From the NCBI RefSeq assembly GCF_004353225.1, contig NZ_CP037934.1, forward strand, positions 62,001-126,000: DNA of 64,000 nucleotides, written 5' to 3'. Made by a program: the position numbers and the translations under genes. Under the pieces are notes generated by a model. That model was not told the origin of the DNA. It was given only the letters and a program-made list of their open reading frames with translations, and made no database searches. The DNA is from Marinobacter sp. JH2. GTDB taxonomy: Bacteria > Pseudomonadota > Gammaproteobacteria > Pseudomonadales > Oleiphilaceae. Positions 18,687-26,896 of this stretch are shown piece after piece. Each line of letters starts with the position of its first letter. The stretch's first letter is position 1.

Positions 18687-19513
18687 ACTCGATCTGGACC
18701 ATCGCTCGAAAAGAACTGAGTGACAGCTTCCGTAATCGCTGGTTGGTAGCGATTTCACTGGTATTTGCCACATTGGCGCTCGGCATCGCTTGGTTTGGTG
18801 CGGCCGCATCCGGACAGGTGGGCTACGGTTCCACCCCGGCCACCATCGCCAGTCTTGCCAGTTTAGGCATCTTCCTGATTCCCTTGATTGCCCTCTTGCT
18901 GGCTTACGACGCCATCGTTGGAGAAGACGAGGGCGGCACTTTGCTGCTGCTGATGACTTATCCGCTTAGCAAAAGCCAATTGCTTTTAGGCAAGTTCCTT
19001 GGCCATGGCCTGACGCTAGCTCTGGCGACCTTGATAGGCTTTGGCGTGGCTGGGGTAGCCATTGCCGTACTGGTGGACGGCGTTGCCGTCGGTGCACTGG
19101 CGGCAGCAATGGGCCGTTTCATCGGATCAACAATCTTGCTGGGCTGGGGATTTATTGCGTTAGCTTATCTGATCAGTGTGCGAGTCAACGAAAAACCCAT
19201 TGCCGCCGGCATGGCCCTCGCCATCTGGTTCTTCTTTGTACTGATCTTTGATTTGGTGTTACTGGGTGCGCTGGTGGCTAGTGAAGGCAAACTCAATCCC
19301 GAACTGTTGCCTTGGCTATTGATGCTTAACCCCACCGACATCTACCGCTTGCTCAACATCGTTGCTTTTGGCGACAGCACCCAACTCAGCGGTGTGCTCA
19401 GCCTAGGCTCCGACCTGCCGATTGGTACAGGCGGTTTATGGCTAGGTCTTGCTCTCTGGTGCGCCATCCCGTTGACCGGCGCGCTGTTGCTGTTTAAAAA
19501 CCGAAAAATTTAA
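18683..19513 (+). CDS. nosY: NosY, ABC transporter permease for NosZ maturation
   Basis: Inner-membrane permease partner of NosF, 276 residues, with about six hydrophobic segments and the typical N-terminal WTIARKELSDSFRNRWL cytoplasmic helix of ABC-2 type permeases. ATGA overlap with nosF means the two are translated together. It completes the nosDFY core; nosL follows 23 bp downstream. Confidence 0.96.
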   Translation: MNSIWTIARKELSDSFRNRWLVAISLVFATLALGIAWFGAAASGQVGYGSTPATIASLASLGIFLIPLIALLLAYDAIVGEDEGGTLLLLMTYPLSKSQLLLGKFLGHGLTLALATLIGFGVAGVAIAVLVDGVAVGALAAAMGRFIGSTILLGWGFIALAYLISVRVNEKPIAAGMALAIWFFFVLIFDLVLLGALVASEGKLNPELLPWLLMLNPTDIYRLLNIVAFGDSTQLSGVLSLGSDLPIGTGGLWLGLALWCAIPLTGALLLFKNRKI

Positions 19514-19536
19514 CCCAGACCGGAGACACATCAAAC

Positions 19537-20172
19537 ATGGTAAATAAAACCAAAGCCTGGCTATTTGCTGCGTTAGCGGCCATTGCAATCACCGGCTGCT
19601 CCGATGCCGAACAGCAAGTACTCGCAAAACCCGACCCGGTCCACTTTGAATCTGGCGACGAATGCCACGTCTGCGGCATGGCCATCTCCAACTTCCCGGG
19701 CCCCAAAGGCCAAGCCTTCACCGAACGGGAACAGAACGTCCGCAAATTCTGCTCAACCAAAGACATGCTCGCATGGTTCCTACAACCTGAAAACGAAAAC
19801 CGCGACCACACCCTCTACGTACACGACATGGCCCAAACCGAATGGGAGCACCCTGAAGACACTCACCTGATCGACGCCCGAGAAGCCTTCTACGTAGCTG
19901 GCTCCACGCGCACCGGCGCCATGGGCCCAACCCTGGCCTCCTTCGCCAGCCAAAGCAGCGCTAACGACTTTGCAGCAAAATACGGCGGCCAAGTAATCGC
20001 ATTCGCAGACATCACGCTAGACCACTTGAACACCGGCATGCCGATGGGCGGTGCGCATCACATGGGCGGTATGGAATCCATGGAAGGAATGCATGAAGAG
20101 CATGAAATGGGAGGTGTGACGGAGAGCGAGATCATGGATCAAAGCCATGATGGTCACGGAATGGAGCATTGA
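19537..20172 (+). CDS. nosL: NosL, copper chaperone lipoprotein with Met/His-rich tail
   Basis: Outer-membrane-type lipoprotein of 211 residues that delivers Cu(I) for NosZ. Lipobox IAITGC gives lipidation at Cys20. ECHVCGMAI is the conserved NosL copper site, and KFCSTKDMLAWF follows as usual. After the NosL domain a tail from about residue 165 is dense in Met, His and Glu (MGGAHHMGGMESMEGMHEEH and onward), which is longer and more metal-ligand-rich than in a minimal NosL and suggests extra copper binding. Last gene of nosRZDFYL; codon third positions here are noticeably C/A-rich relative to nosZ. Confidence 0.95.
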   Translation: MVNKTKAWLFAALAAIAITGCSDAEQQVLAKPDPVHFESGDECHVCGMAISNFPGPKGQAFTEREQNVRKFCSTKDMLAWFLQPENENRDHTLYVHDMAQTEWEHPEDTHLIDAREAFYVAGSTRTGAMGPTLASFASQSSANDFAAKYGGQVIAFADITLDHLNTGMPMGGAHHMGGMESMEGMHEEHEMGGVTESEIMDQSHDGHGMEH

Positions 20173-20199
20173 GGCTACAGCTCGAAAGATAGATAGAGC

Positions 20200-20220
20200 A
20201 GGGGTGGTTTTAGCACCCCT
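20200..20220. terminator. Hairpin between convergent nosL and moaA
   Basis: AGGGGTG (20200-20206) and CACCCCT (20214-20220) form a perfect 7 bp stem with a 7 nt loop in the gap between two convergent genes. No clear U-tract follows on either strand, so termination strength is uncertain. Confidence 0.5.
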
Positions 20221-20252
20221 GATCCTGCCCCAAACGAGCAGGCTAGGATAAG

Positions 20253-21245
20253 TCACCCCCCAGTCATGTTCATAAACCGAAGAATCTCCACCTCCCCATC
20301 ACTGGAAAAATGATGCCGCTCCGGCTTCAAATCCATCGCTGCAATAATCGCCTCCCGAAGCCGTTCATCATTCCCCGGATGCTCCCGCAACAACGGCAAT
20401 AAATCCATAGAATGCTCATTCCCGAGGCACAATAAAAGCCGCCCCTCCACCGTCACCCGCACCCGATTACACGTCGAGCAAAAATTATGAGAATGCGGAG
20501 AAATGAACCCAATGCGCGAAGCGCTATCCGGCATCCGGTAATAACGCGAAGGCCCCCCAGAATCATCATCCGTCAGCTCAAGTTCATGATGCCGGGCAAT
20601 AATCGCCCGAACCTCCTCACTCGTACACAACGCTAACCCACGGTCATGCTCAGAAATCTCCCCGAGAGGCATCTCCTCAATGAACGTAATATCGAGCCCT
20701 TTCGCGCGAGCAAACTCAACCAGATCCGGAATCTCCTCTTCATTCCGGCCCTTCATCACCACCGTATTGAGCTTAATCCGCTCAAATCCCGCCTCTTTGG
20801 CCGCATCAATACCGTCCAGAACCTGGCTAAGCTTTCCGGTGCGAGTGATTGTCCTGAACTTCTCCGCGTCCAGAGAATCCAGGCTGATATTGAGCCGGTC
20901 CAAACCGCCTCTGCGCAACCCCTCCGCCAAAGCGGGTAATTGGCTACCATTGGTGGTCATCGCAAAATCACGTAAGCCGTAACGACCTATTTCCCGAACC
21001 AGATCCACAACGCCCTTGCGGACCAAAGGCTCGCCACCGGTCAGCCGAATTTTCTGAGTTCCTAGCGACACAAAATTGCGAGCCACTTGAGCGATCTCCT
21101 CAAGTGACATGATCTTCTCTCGCGGAAGAAACGTCATCTCTTCGGCCATGCAGTACACACACCGAAAATCACAGCGGTCCGTCACCGACAGGCGGACATA
21201 ATTCACTGTACGACCAAAACGGTCTGTCAGCACGGATTGCGACAT
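20253..21245 (-). CDS. moaA: GTP 3',8-cyclase MoaA (molybdenum cofactor biosynthesis)
   Basis: Radical SAM enzyme for the first step of molybdopterin synthesis, converting GTP to 3',8-cyclo-GTP. 330 residues. The N-terminal radical SAM cluster is Cys25, Cys29 and Cys32 in CDFRCVYC. The second 4Fe-4S site is in the C-terminal half ([10 protein letters not shown] and LLLCLGNE). The C-terminal GG typical of MoaA is present as MTGG. Molybdopterin is needed for nitrate reductase, so the position beside narK/nos is coherent although the enzyme itself serves all molybdoenzymes. Convergent with nosL. Confidence 0.96.
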   Translation of the reverse strand: MSQSVLTDRFGRTVNYVRLSVTDRCDFRCVYCMAEEMTFLPREKIMSLEEIAQVARNFVSLGTQKIRLTGGEPLVRKGVVDLVREIGRYGLRDFAMTTNGSQLPALAEGLRRGGLDRLNISLDSLDAEKFRTITRTGKLSQVLDGIDAAKEAGFERIKLNTVVMKGRNEEEIPDLVEFARAKGLDITFIEEMPLGEISEHDRGLALCTSEEVRAIIARHHELELTDDDSGGPSRYYRMPDSASRIGFISPHSHNFCSTCNRVRVTVEGRLLLCLGNEHSMDLLPLLREHPGNDERLREAIIAAMDLKPERHHFSSDGEVEILRFMNMTGG

Positions 21246-21353
21246 TGCCTACACCTCTAACCGCGTGGATGAGTTGTTTTTCTTGGTACCATTATGGCAA
21301 AGCATGCATGCCGTCCGATACACAACTGAACCATCAATTGAGCCAAGCGCCAG

Positions 21354-21367
21354 TTGATCTATGTTAT
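21354..21367 (+). promoter_or_regulatory. Degenerate Dnr-like box upstream of the nsrR operon
   Basis: TTGAT-CTAT-GTTAT has one perfect half-site and shares its first nine bases with the nosR box (TTGAT-CTAT-CTCAT). Its centre is about 80 bp before the 21441 start codon. The second half-site is poor, so this is a weak call. It also holds one arm of an 11 bp inverted repeat with 21401-21411. Confidence 0.3.
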
Positions 21368-21376
21368 CCACCCTTC

Positions 21377-21425
21377 TTGTAACAGAACTCGTGCCGCCCT
21401 ATAACATAGATGTGAAATAAATGTT
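21377..21425 (+). promoter_or_regulatory. Sigma70 promoter overlapped by an NsrR-like operator
   Basis: TTGTAA (21377-21382) and TATAAC (21400-21405) are separated by 17 bp, a good sigma70 promoter. An imperfect palindrome at 21403-21425 consists of halves AACATAGATGT and AAATAAATGTT around one central base. Its arms keep the AAnATnnATnT layout of the known NsrR 11-1-11 site. A repressor here would block the -10 and start region of the operon that ends in nsrR, giving autoregulation by NO. Confidence 0.55.
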
Positions 21426-21440
21426 ATAAGTGAGGTCGCG

Positions 21441-21668
21441 ATGATGAAGCAATATGAGAAATGGCTGGCCGTGGCGAATAACAGCATTCTGGCCTCTATC
21501 GGAGGGTTGTTTTTAACTATTCTTGTTGCCTACCCATTGGCAAATGCATTCTCGCTGGGGATCCAGGTGATGGCCCATATAGGAACCTTGTTTTTTGCAG
21601 TGGGCGTGAAAGTCTCATACGTGGCAAGATTAACATTCCTTAGCAAGCTGGGAAGACCTGTTCACTGA
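21441..21668 (+). CDS. Small two-helix membrane protein, unknown function
   Basis: A 75-residue protein with two predicted membrane helices (ILASIGGLFLTILVAYPLA and IQVMAHIGTLFFAVGVKVSYVA). Start ATG at 21441 with GAGG upstream. It is the first gene of a likely operon with the DUF454 gene (47 bp gap) and nsrR (16 bp further gap), and its start codon is 16 bp from a predicted NsrR box. I do not recognise a characterised family. Context suggests a role in NO or nitrosative stress at the membrane; that is inference. Confidence 0.8.
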   Translation: MMKQYEKWLAVANNSILASIGGLFLTILVAYPLANAFSLGIQVMAHIGTLFFAVGVKVSYVARLTFLSKLGRPVH

Positions 21669-21715
21669 ACCACGGTATAATAGGTGTAAGTGGAAACTAT
21701 TGTGGAGCAATAGCG

Positions 21716-22078
21716 GTGCAACGAGGCAGAGTCGGGTTTCGTGTTCTTGCGTATCTCTCGGCTGCAGTTGCGGTTGTTGGAGTAGTGTTGCCGCTACTGC
21801 CAACAACGCCGTTTGTTTTGTTAGCCGCCTATTTTGCCAGTAAGGGGTCACCGGCCTTTGCCCGATGGCTTGAAGGGCATCCTCACTTTGGTCCAGCCAT
21901 CGAACAATGGAGGCTCCGGCGCGCGATACCCACCCGGGCGAAAATACTGGCCTGCTGTATGATGGCAGTAAGCTGGATACTTTTGTTACTGATGGGGTTT
22001 CCTTTGATGGTTCTGATGATTTCAGGGTTGTGCCTTCTGGGTGTTGCCACCTACATGGTTACCCGTCCTTCTTACTAA
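21716..22078 (+). CDS. DUF454 (YbaN-like) inner-membrane protein
   Basis: A 120-residue membrane protein of the YbaN/DUF454 family. Recognisable are AVVGVVLPLLPTTPFVLLAAYFASKGSP, then WLEGHPHFGPAIEQW and the basic IPTRAKILA before two C-terminal helices. GTG start with GGAG nine bases upstream. Family function is unknown. It precedes nsrR by 16 bp in the same operon, as DUF454 genes sometimes do beside respiratory regulators. Confidence 0.88.
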   Translation: MQRGRVGFRVLAYLSAAVAVVGVVLPLLPTTPFVLLAAYFASKGSPAFARWLEGHPHFGPAIEQWRLRRAIPTRAKILACCMMAVSWILLLLMGFPLMVLMISGLCLLGVATYMVTRPSY

Positions 22079-22094
22079 TGTTCTGGAGCCTTGC

Positions 22095-22535
22095 ATGCAC
22101 ATTACCCGCTACACAGACTACTCGCTGAGGGTACTGATCTATCTAGCGGCTCTGGAAGACGATCGGTTAGCGACGATCCAGGAAATTGCGGATAGCTATG
22201 GGATTTCGAAAAACCACCTGATGAAGGTTGTGCACCAGCTCAATAAAAAACAGTACATAGAAACAGTACGCGGTAAAAATGGCGGAATGCGGTTATACCG
22301 GGCGCCTAGCGATATCAGCATTGGTGCCTTGGTGCGTGAAACCGAGCAACACCTCGACATTGTCGAGTGCTTCTCCGAGGAGGGTGCCTGTACGATCACG
22401 CCGGTGTGTGGTTTGAAAAATATTTTTGATGAAGCGCTGCAGGCATTTCTGCATGTACTTGATAAGTATACTCTTGCAGAGATTGTTCAAAGTAAGGATC
22501 GATCGAAATTGCTTCGCTTGCTGCAGGTTGTGTAG
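22095..22535 (+). CDS. nsrR: NO-sensing Rrf2-family repressor NsrR
   Basis: A 146-residue transcription repressor that senses nitric oxide through an Fe-S cluster. The N-terminal winged helix has MHITRYTDYSLRVLIYLA and ISKNHLMKVVHQL, and the wing has GKNGGMRL. Three cluster cysteines are Cys92, Cys99 and Cys105. The start at 22095 is fixed by the family N-terminus and GGAG upstream. An NsrR-like box lies at the operon promoter. Likely targets are NO-detoxification genes outside this window plus this operon itself. Confidence 0.94.
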   Translation: MHITRYTDYSLRVLIYLAALEDDRLATIQEIADSYGISKNHLMKVVHQLNKKQYIETVRGKNGGMRLYRAPSDISIGALVRETEQHLDIVECFSEEGACTITPVCGLKNIFDEALQAFLHVLDKYTLAEIVQSKDRSKLLRLLQVV

Positions 22536-22645
22536 TCATGCGATACATACCGTAACGAACAAACGCCATTCCTTACGCGTGAGACACGCCGAGTCAGCTA
22601 TTATTTAGGTTCGCACATTGAACCATTCATTGATTCGGGGTTCCC

Positions 22646-24493
22646 TTGATTCGTTTGCTGTTAGTTGTAATGCTGGCTTTCAGCTCGTTGCAGGCCATGA
22701 CTGTAGCGGCTTCAGATCGCCTGTCTGTCACGCTGGATCGGCAAAGTAACGAGATTGATATTTCCCGAAAGCTCGCCTACTACGAAGACCCCACCTCCAA
22801 TCTGAATGTTTATCAGATCAAGCGGCGCTGGGCTGAACTTGGCTCCCAAGAGGCTCCGCAAAGCGCCTATAACTTTGGTTTTACCCGCTCGACCTATTGG
22901 TTTCACACTCGCGTGGAAAACGTCTCCAGTCCGAACGATCGGTGGGTGATCGAAGCCTTGTATCCCATTATCGATGAAATGGAATTGTTTATTGTTCGCG
23001 CGACGGGCCAGGTGGAACGCCAGATTGCGGGTGATTCCGTACCGTTTCACGGGCGCGCCAAGGACCATCACAACATCAACTTCGACCTGAATTTGAGCCG
23101 AGGTGAACGTGTCGATTTGTACTTTCGAGTGAAAACCAGTGGCGCGGTGCAAATGCGCACCAAGCTCTGGAGCTTGGACGGCTTTAGTTACGCCGACCAT
23201 CAAGAACGATTTGTTCTGGGTTTGTTTTACGGCTTGTTGGCAGCCATGCTGATCTTCAGTTTTCTGATATACCTTTCAATTCGAGACACCAACTACCTTT
23301 GGTATTCGGGTTATATTCTTAACTATGGTGCTCTTCAATTCAGCTTGAATGGGCTTTCTTTCGAGCATCTGTGGTCGGATTTTCCGTGGTGGAACAACCG
23401 CGCTGTCGCCGTTTTGATCGCATCGGGCATGGTTTTTGTGCTGAGCTTCTCCCGATCGTTTCTGGCTCTGAAAAACAATGCGCCGATCTTGAATCGAGTT
23501 TTTCTTTTCATGATCGGGATCTTCGTGCTGGCGGCTGTGGCGCCCATTGTTTCTCCGGATTATGCACCGGTTATACGCTTTAATAGTTTTATCGCGGTTA
23601 TGGCGGCAATACTGGTGATGTTTGCCGGAGGCTTGTGCCTGTATCGGAATTTCAGACCAGCGCGCTTTTTCATGTTGGCGTGGACCGCATTGCTGGCGGG
23701 TATGTTGATCTATTTGTTTAAAACGTTTGGAGTGCTGCCAGCAAATACTGTAACCGAATATGCCATTCAGATTGGATCTGCGTTCGAGGTCATTTTGTTG
23801 TCGATAGCGCTGGCAGACCGTTTGCGGCATATGACGCAGGAAGCTCAACGGATCCAGAGTGAAATGAATACAGCGCTTGAGTCCCGCGTTGCAGAGCGTA
23901 CAGCCGAACTGGAATCTGCCAACCGGCAGTTGGAAATGCTGAGTTCAACCGACAGCCTAACGGGGCTGTTCAATCGGCGCTATTTTGATACGCATATGCG
24001 AAAGGAAGTGTTTCGGTGCCGGCGCAGAGGGGCGTTGGCGCTTATCTTGTTGGACGTTGATCATTTCAAAGCGGTAAACGACAACCTGGGGCATCCGGCC
24101 GGTGACAAATGCCTGCGTAAGCTGGCGGATAAATTAATCAACCTTGTACAGCGCGAAACCGACATTATTTGCCGATATGGCGGCGAAGAGTTCGCAATGG
24201 TATTGCCCTACACCGATTTAGCGGGTGCGAAGCAGGTAGCGGAAAAGATTCGGGCCGGAATTGAATCGGATCTTTGGTTTGAATGGGAAGGTGAGCCACG
24301 GTCAGTAACCGTGAGTATTGGTGTGGCCGTGGTCAGCTCGGGCATTACGGTTGAGTCCGGTGACGTAGTGGCGATAGCCGACGACGCGCTTTACACCTCC
24401 AAGAAGGAAGGGCGAAACCGAGTGACTGCTCTGGAAGTAGGCGGCCACTCGGTTAGCGCAGTGGGCGTTAAGCCACAGCTGGTCGGCGAGTAA
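22646..24493 (+). CDS. 7TMR-DISM diguanylate cyclase
   Basis: A 615-residue cyclic-di-GMP synthase. A signal peptide is followed by a periplasmic 7TMR-DISM extracellular domain (about residues 25-175; YNFGFTRSTYWFHTRVEN), seven hydrophobic segments (about 185-400), a coiled-coil stretch (SRVAERTAELESANRQLEML), and a GGDEF domain with an active GGEEF near 512 and STDSLTGLFNRRYFD at its start. TTG start; the ribosome site is weak. The extracellular ligand is unknown; such domains often bind carbohydrates. It is 110 bp after nsrR, so a separate promoter is likely. Its 3' end overlaps the convergent desB by 26 bp. Confidence 0.92.
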   Translation: MIRLLLVVMLAFSSLQAMTVAASDRLSVTLDRQSNEIDISRKLAYYEDPTSNLNVYQIKRRWAELGSQEAPQSAYNFGFTRSTYWFHTRVENVSSPNDRWVIEALYPIIDEMELFIVRATGQVERQIAGDSVPFHGRAKDHHNINFDLNLSRGERVDLYFRVKTSGAVQMRTKLWSLDGFSYADHQERFVLGLFYGLLAAMLIFSFLIYLSIRDTNYLWYSGYILNYGALQFSLNGLSFEHLWSDFPWWNNRAVAVLIASGMVFVLSFSRSFLALKNNAPILNRVFLFMIGIFVLAAVAPIVSPDYAPVIRFNSFIAVMAAILVMFAGGLCLYRNFRPARFFMLAWTALLAGMLIYLFKTFGVLPANTVTEYAIQIGSAFEVILLSIALADRLRHMTQEAQRIQSEMNTALESRVAERTAELESANRQLEMLSSTDSLTGLFNRRYFDTHMRKEVFRCRRRGALALILLDVDHFKAVNDNLGHPAGDKCLRKLADKLINLVQRETDIICRYGGEEFAMVLPYTDLAGAKQVAEKIRAGIESDLWFEWEGEPRSVTVSIGVAVVSSGITVESGDVVAIADDALYTSKKEGRNRVTALEVGGHSVSAVGVKPQLVGE

Positions 24494-25541
24494 TCCGCTC
24501 CGGCAAGGAGTGTCGAAGGATACGCTTCAACACCGTGCCGTACTGTTTGCCGAAACTGCCAGTGTTGTAGTGAATACCATGCTTTTGGCACACCTTTTGA
24601 ACTTTTTCTGAAATTTCCGGATAGCGATGGGCGGGCAGGTCCGGGAATACGTGATGCTCAATCTGAAAACTTAGGTGCCCACTCATGATGTGCAGCCATT
24701 TCCCGCCGGTAAAATTAGACGAACCTGTCAGCTGCCGAAGATACCAATGGCCTTTGCTTTCTCCCTCTGCCTGTTCTTCGGTAAAGGTTTCTGCATCCTG
24801 GGTGAAGTGCCCGCAAAAGATTACCGTGGATGACCACAGGTTACGGATCAAATTGGCTACGGCATTGCCGGCGAGCACGATCGGGGCCACAGGCAGGGTC
24901 AGAACGGGGAAGAACACATAGTCCTTAAACGCTTGGCGGCCGGCTTTTTTTGCGGCCAGTTTCAGAAACGGGCGTTTCTCTTTGAGATGACTTTTCCCAT
25001 GGCTCAATTTTTCCGCCTCGAGTTCGTGCAGGGCAACCCCCCACTGGAACAGGATGCTCAAGGCCGCATAGTTCAAGATCTGAAAGGTGTGACGGGGCCG
25101 CCAAGGTTCGTCGTTGCTCAACCGGAGCACCGCGTAACCGTAATCCCGGTCTTTGCCAATCACGTTGGTATACGTGTGGTGCTCGAAGTTGTGAGTGCGA
25201 CGCCAGGATTCGCTGGAACAGGCGGTATCCCACTCGTAGGTCTGGGAGTTCAGGCTGGGGTCGTTCATCCAGTCGTACTGGCCGTGCATCACGTTGTGGC
25301 CGATTTCCATGTTCTCGAGTATCTTCGCCAGACCCAATGATGCGGTGGCCGCCAGAAAGACGGGTGGAATGAAGCCAAATGGCATCAATACCCGCCCGCC
25401 GATCTCCAATTTACGATGCAGGCGTACCATGCTGCGAATGTGGTTGGCGTCTCGCTCCCCTAGATCGGCCAGCACCTCGTCGCGGATAGTATCCAGGTCT
25501 TTTTGTAGCTCGTTCAGCTGTTGTTCATTTAGCGTATTCAT
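24468..25541 (-). CDS. desB: DesB-like acyl-CoA delta-9 fatty acid desaturase
   Basis: Membrane di-iron desaturase of 357 residues. Histidine boxes are visible: IGHNVMHGQYDW, NFEHHTYTN and IEHHVFPDLPAHRYPE. The start at 25541 has AGGAG upstream; a longer frame to 25583 lacks support. Gene order desB-desC with divergent desT matches the P. aeruginosa DesT-DesCB system, which desaturates exogenous saturated acyl-CoA. The gap to desC is 48 bp, so they form an operon. Exact regiospecificity is inferred from this synteny. Confidence 0.85.
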   Translation of the reverse strand: MNTLNEQQLNELQKDLDTIRDEVLADLGERDANHIRSMVRLHRKLEIGGRVLMPFGFIPPVFLAATASLGLAKILENMEIGHNVMHGQYDWMNDPSLNSQTYEWDTACSSESWRRTHNFEHHTYTNVIGKDRDYGYAVLRLSNDEPWRPRHTFQILNYAALSILFQWGVALHELEAEKLSHGKSHLKEKRPFLKLAAKKAGRQAFKDYVFFPVLTLPVAPIVLAGNAVANLIRNLWSSTVIFCGHFTQDAETFTEEQAEGESKGHWYLRQLTGSSNFTGGKWLHIMSGHLSFQIEHHVFPDLPAHRYPEISEKVQKVCQKHGIHYNTGSFGKQYGTVLKRILRHSLPERITRRPAVA

Positions 25542-25589
25542 TCGTGTACTCCTGGCGGCCGCTTTGGCCGCAGTGCAAAACAAGAAGGG

Positions 25590-26696
25590 TTATATGTCCA
25601 AAGCTACCGGGCCTTGGGGGATAGAAATACATAGCTGCACGCTTTCCGAACCGGGTCCGGATACTTGCCCAGTCAGCCGGTTGACTACTGTTCCGCTGGT
25701 CTTCGTGCAGGTGCACTGATGACAGATGCCCATTCGGCAGCCATGCTGAGGCGTTAGGCCGGCGGCTTCTGCCATCTCCAGCAGATTGGCGTCGCCTATT
25801 GAATCCACGGACAGGTTGCTAGCGCTAAACGTCACTTGGCCACCAATGTCAGAAGATGAAATTTGAGCCGGAGCTGGTGGGGCGAAGAAAGTGCTGTGCA
25901 GTTGCTCGGCTTTAATGTCCCGTTGGCGAAGTTTCTCTGTTGCTAAATCCATCAAACCTTTGGGACCGCACAGGTAGATTTCCCGGGCAGCCAAATTTGG
26001 GATCGAGTCCAAATCGTGATCGTTCAAGTAGCGAGGCGTAGAGCTTTCGTGAGTGGTGATAACATCCAGCGAGAAATCCGGGTGGCGAGCGGCTAGGGCA
26101 GCCAGCTTTTCCTTACCGATTACGTCGTTTGGAGTACGAACGTAATAGAGCAGGGTTACGGGCTCCGGATAATTACCCAAGGCCATGGTTTCAAGCTGGC
26201 TCAGAATGGGCGTGATTCCGCTGCCGCCGGCAATGAATAGCACCGGCTTCTTCTCTACCGGAATCAGAAAGTCACCAAAGGCTTCTGTCAGCCCGATGAC
26301 GTCGCCAGCTTTCAAGTCGTCGTGAAGCCAGTTCGTGACCAGCCCTCCCGGTAAGCGTTTTATTGTTAAGGTGATCAGCCCACGACTTTCCCAGAGCGCC
26401 GGTGAACTGGACAGGCTGAAAGTCCGAGTCCGGCGAACACCCTGAATGTCGATGCGTATGTTCAGGTGCTGGCCAGCCTTGAAACCGCCCCAACGATTAG
26501 CCGGCCTCAACTCAAAGGTCTTGGTGTCGGCTGTCTCTGCGGTGATGCGTTCTACCCGCGCCGGTGTGTACTGTTGTACCCACATGGGGTTCATGGCTGC
26601 GGTCAAAGGATCAAAAAATGCGCGGGGATCTTCGCTATTCGATAATTGCCGGCCTAGCCAATGTAACGTTTTGGACTGGGTGATTTTTGCCAGCAT
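25590..26696 (-). CDS. desC: DesC-like ferredoxin-NAD(P)H oxidoreductase
   Basis: Electron donor for the desaturase, 368 residues. An FAD domain (RTRTFSLSSSP) and NAD(P)-binding domain (VLFIAGGSGITPILSQLE) are followed by a C-terminal plant-type 2Fe-2S domain with CRMGICHQCTC and a fourth cysteine in SVQLCIS. GGAG precedes the ATG. It is first in the desCB operon and its promoter region contains the DesT operators. A domain order of reductase then ferredoxin is the normal arrangement for this desaturase partner. Confidence 0.88.
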   Translation of the reverse strand: MLAKITQSKTLHWLGRQLSNSEDPRAFFDPLTAAMNPMWVQQYTPARVERITAETADTKTFELRPANRWGGFKAGQHLNIRIDIQGVRRTRTFSLSSSPALWESRGLITLTIKRLPGGLVTNWLHDDLKAGDVIGLTEAFGDFLIPVEKKPVLFIAGGSGITPILSQLETMALGNYPEPVTLLYYVRTPNDVIGKEKLAALAARHPDFSLDVITTHESSTPRYLNDHDLDSIPNLAAREIYLCGPKGLMDLATEKLRQRDIKAEQLHSTFFAPPAPAQISSSDIGGQVTFSASNLSVDSIGDANLLEMAEAAGLTPQHGCRMGICHQCTCTKTSGTVVNRLTGQVSGPGSESVQLCISIPQGPVALDI

Positions 26697-26737
26697 GGTG
26701 TGTCTCCAGGTGCATAGAGCTGTCGATTTTAAATGCG

Positions 26738-26755
26738 TGTGTACAGTTGTTCACA
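26738..26755. promoter_or_regulatory. DesT operator copy 1
   Basis: TGTGTAC-AGTT-GTTCACA lies 43 bp before desC. It resembles the published DesT palindrome pattern (GTGNAC-N4-GTTNAC core). Its centre is exactly 21 bp, two helical turns, from copy 2. Confidence 0.65.
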
Positions 26756-26758
26756 TGA

Positions 26759-26776
26759 TGTGTACGACTGTACACA
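26759..26776. promoter_or_regulatory. DesT operator copy 2
   Basis: TGTGTAC-GACT-GTACACA is a perfect 7 bp inverted repeat with a 4 bp spacer, 21 bp from copy 1. It is the best of the three sites in the desC-desT gap. Confidence 0.65.
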
Positions 26777-26854
26777 TGAGAGTGAGCCTGAGCAATGGTT
26801 TTAGTTAAAAGCTGGCGCATAATGACAAGCCGGGAAGGTTTTTAATTGATCGAG

Positions 26855-26872
26855 TGTGTACACTTGTGAACC
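26855..26872. promoter_or_regulatory. DesT operator copy 3, near desT
   Basis: TGTGTAC-ACTT-GTGAACC has a perfect left arm and a degenerate right arm. It ends 24 bp before the desT ATG and would allow autoregulation. Confidence 0.45.
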
Positions 26873-26896
26873 TGATTTTGTTGTACGGATAGAGCT

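Noticed and set aside
21246..21440. Molybdenum cofactor riboswitch in front of moaA
   Set aside because: I could not find a consistent Moco fold in the moaA leader; the repeats there belong to the divergent nsrR operon promoter.
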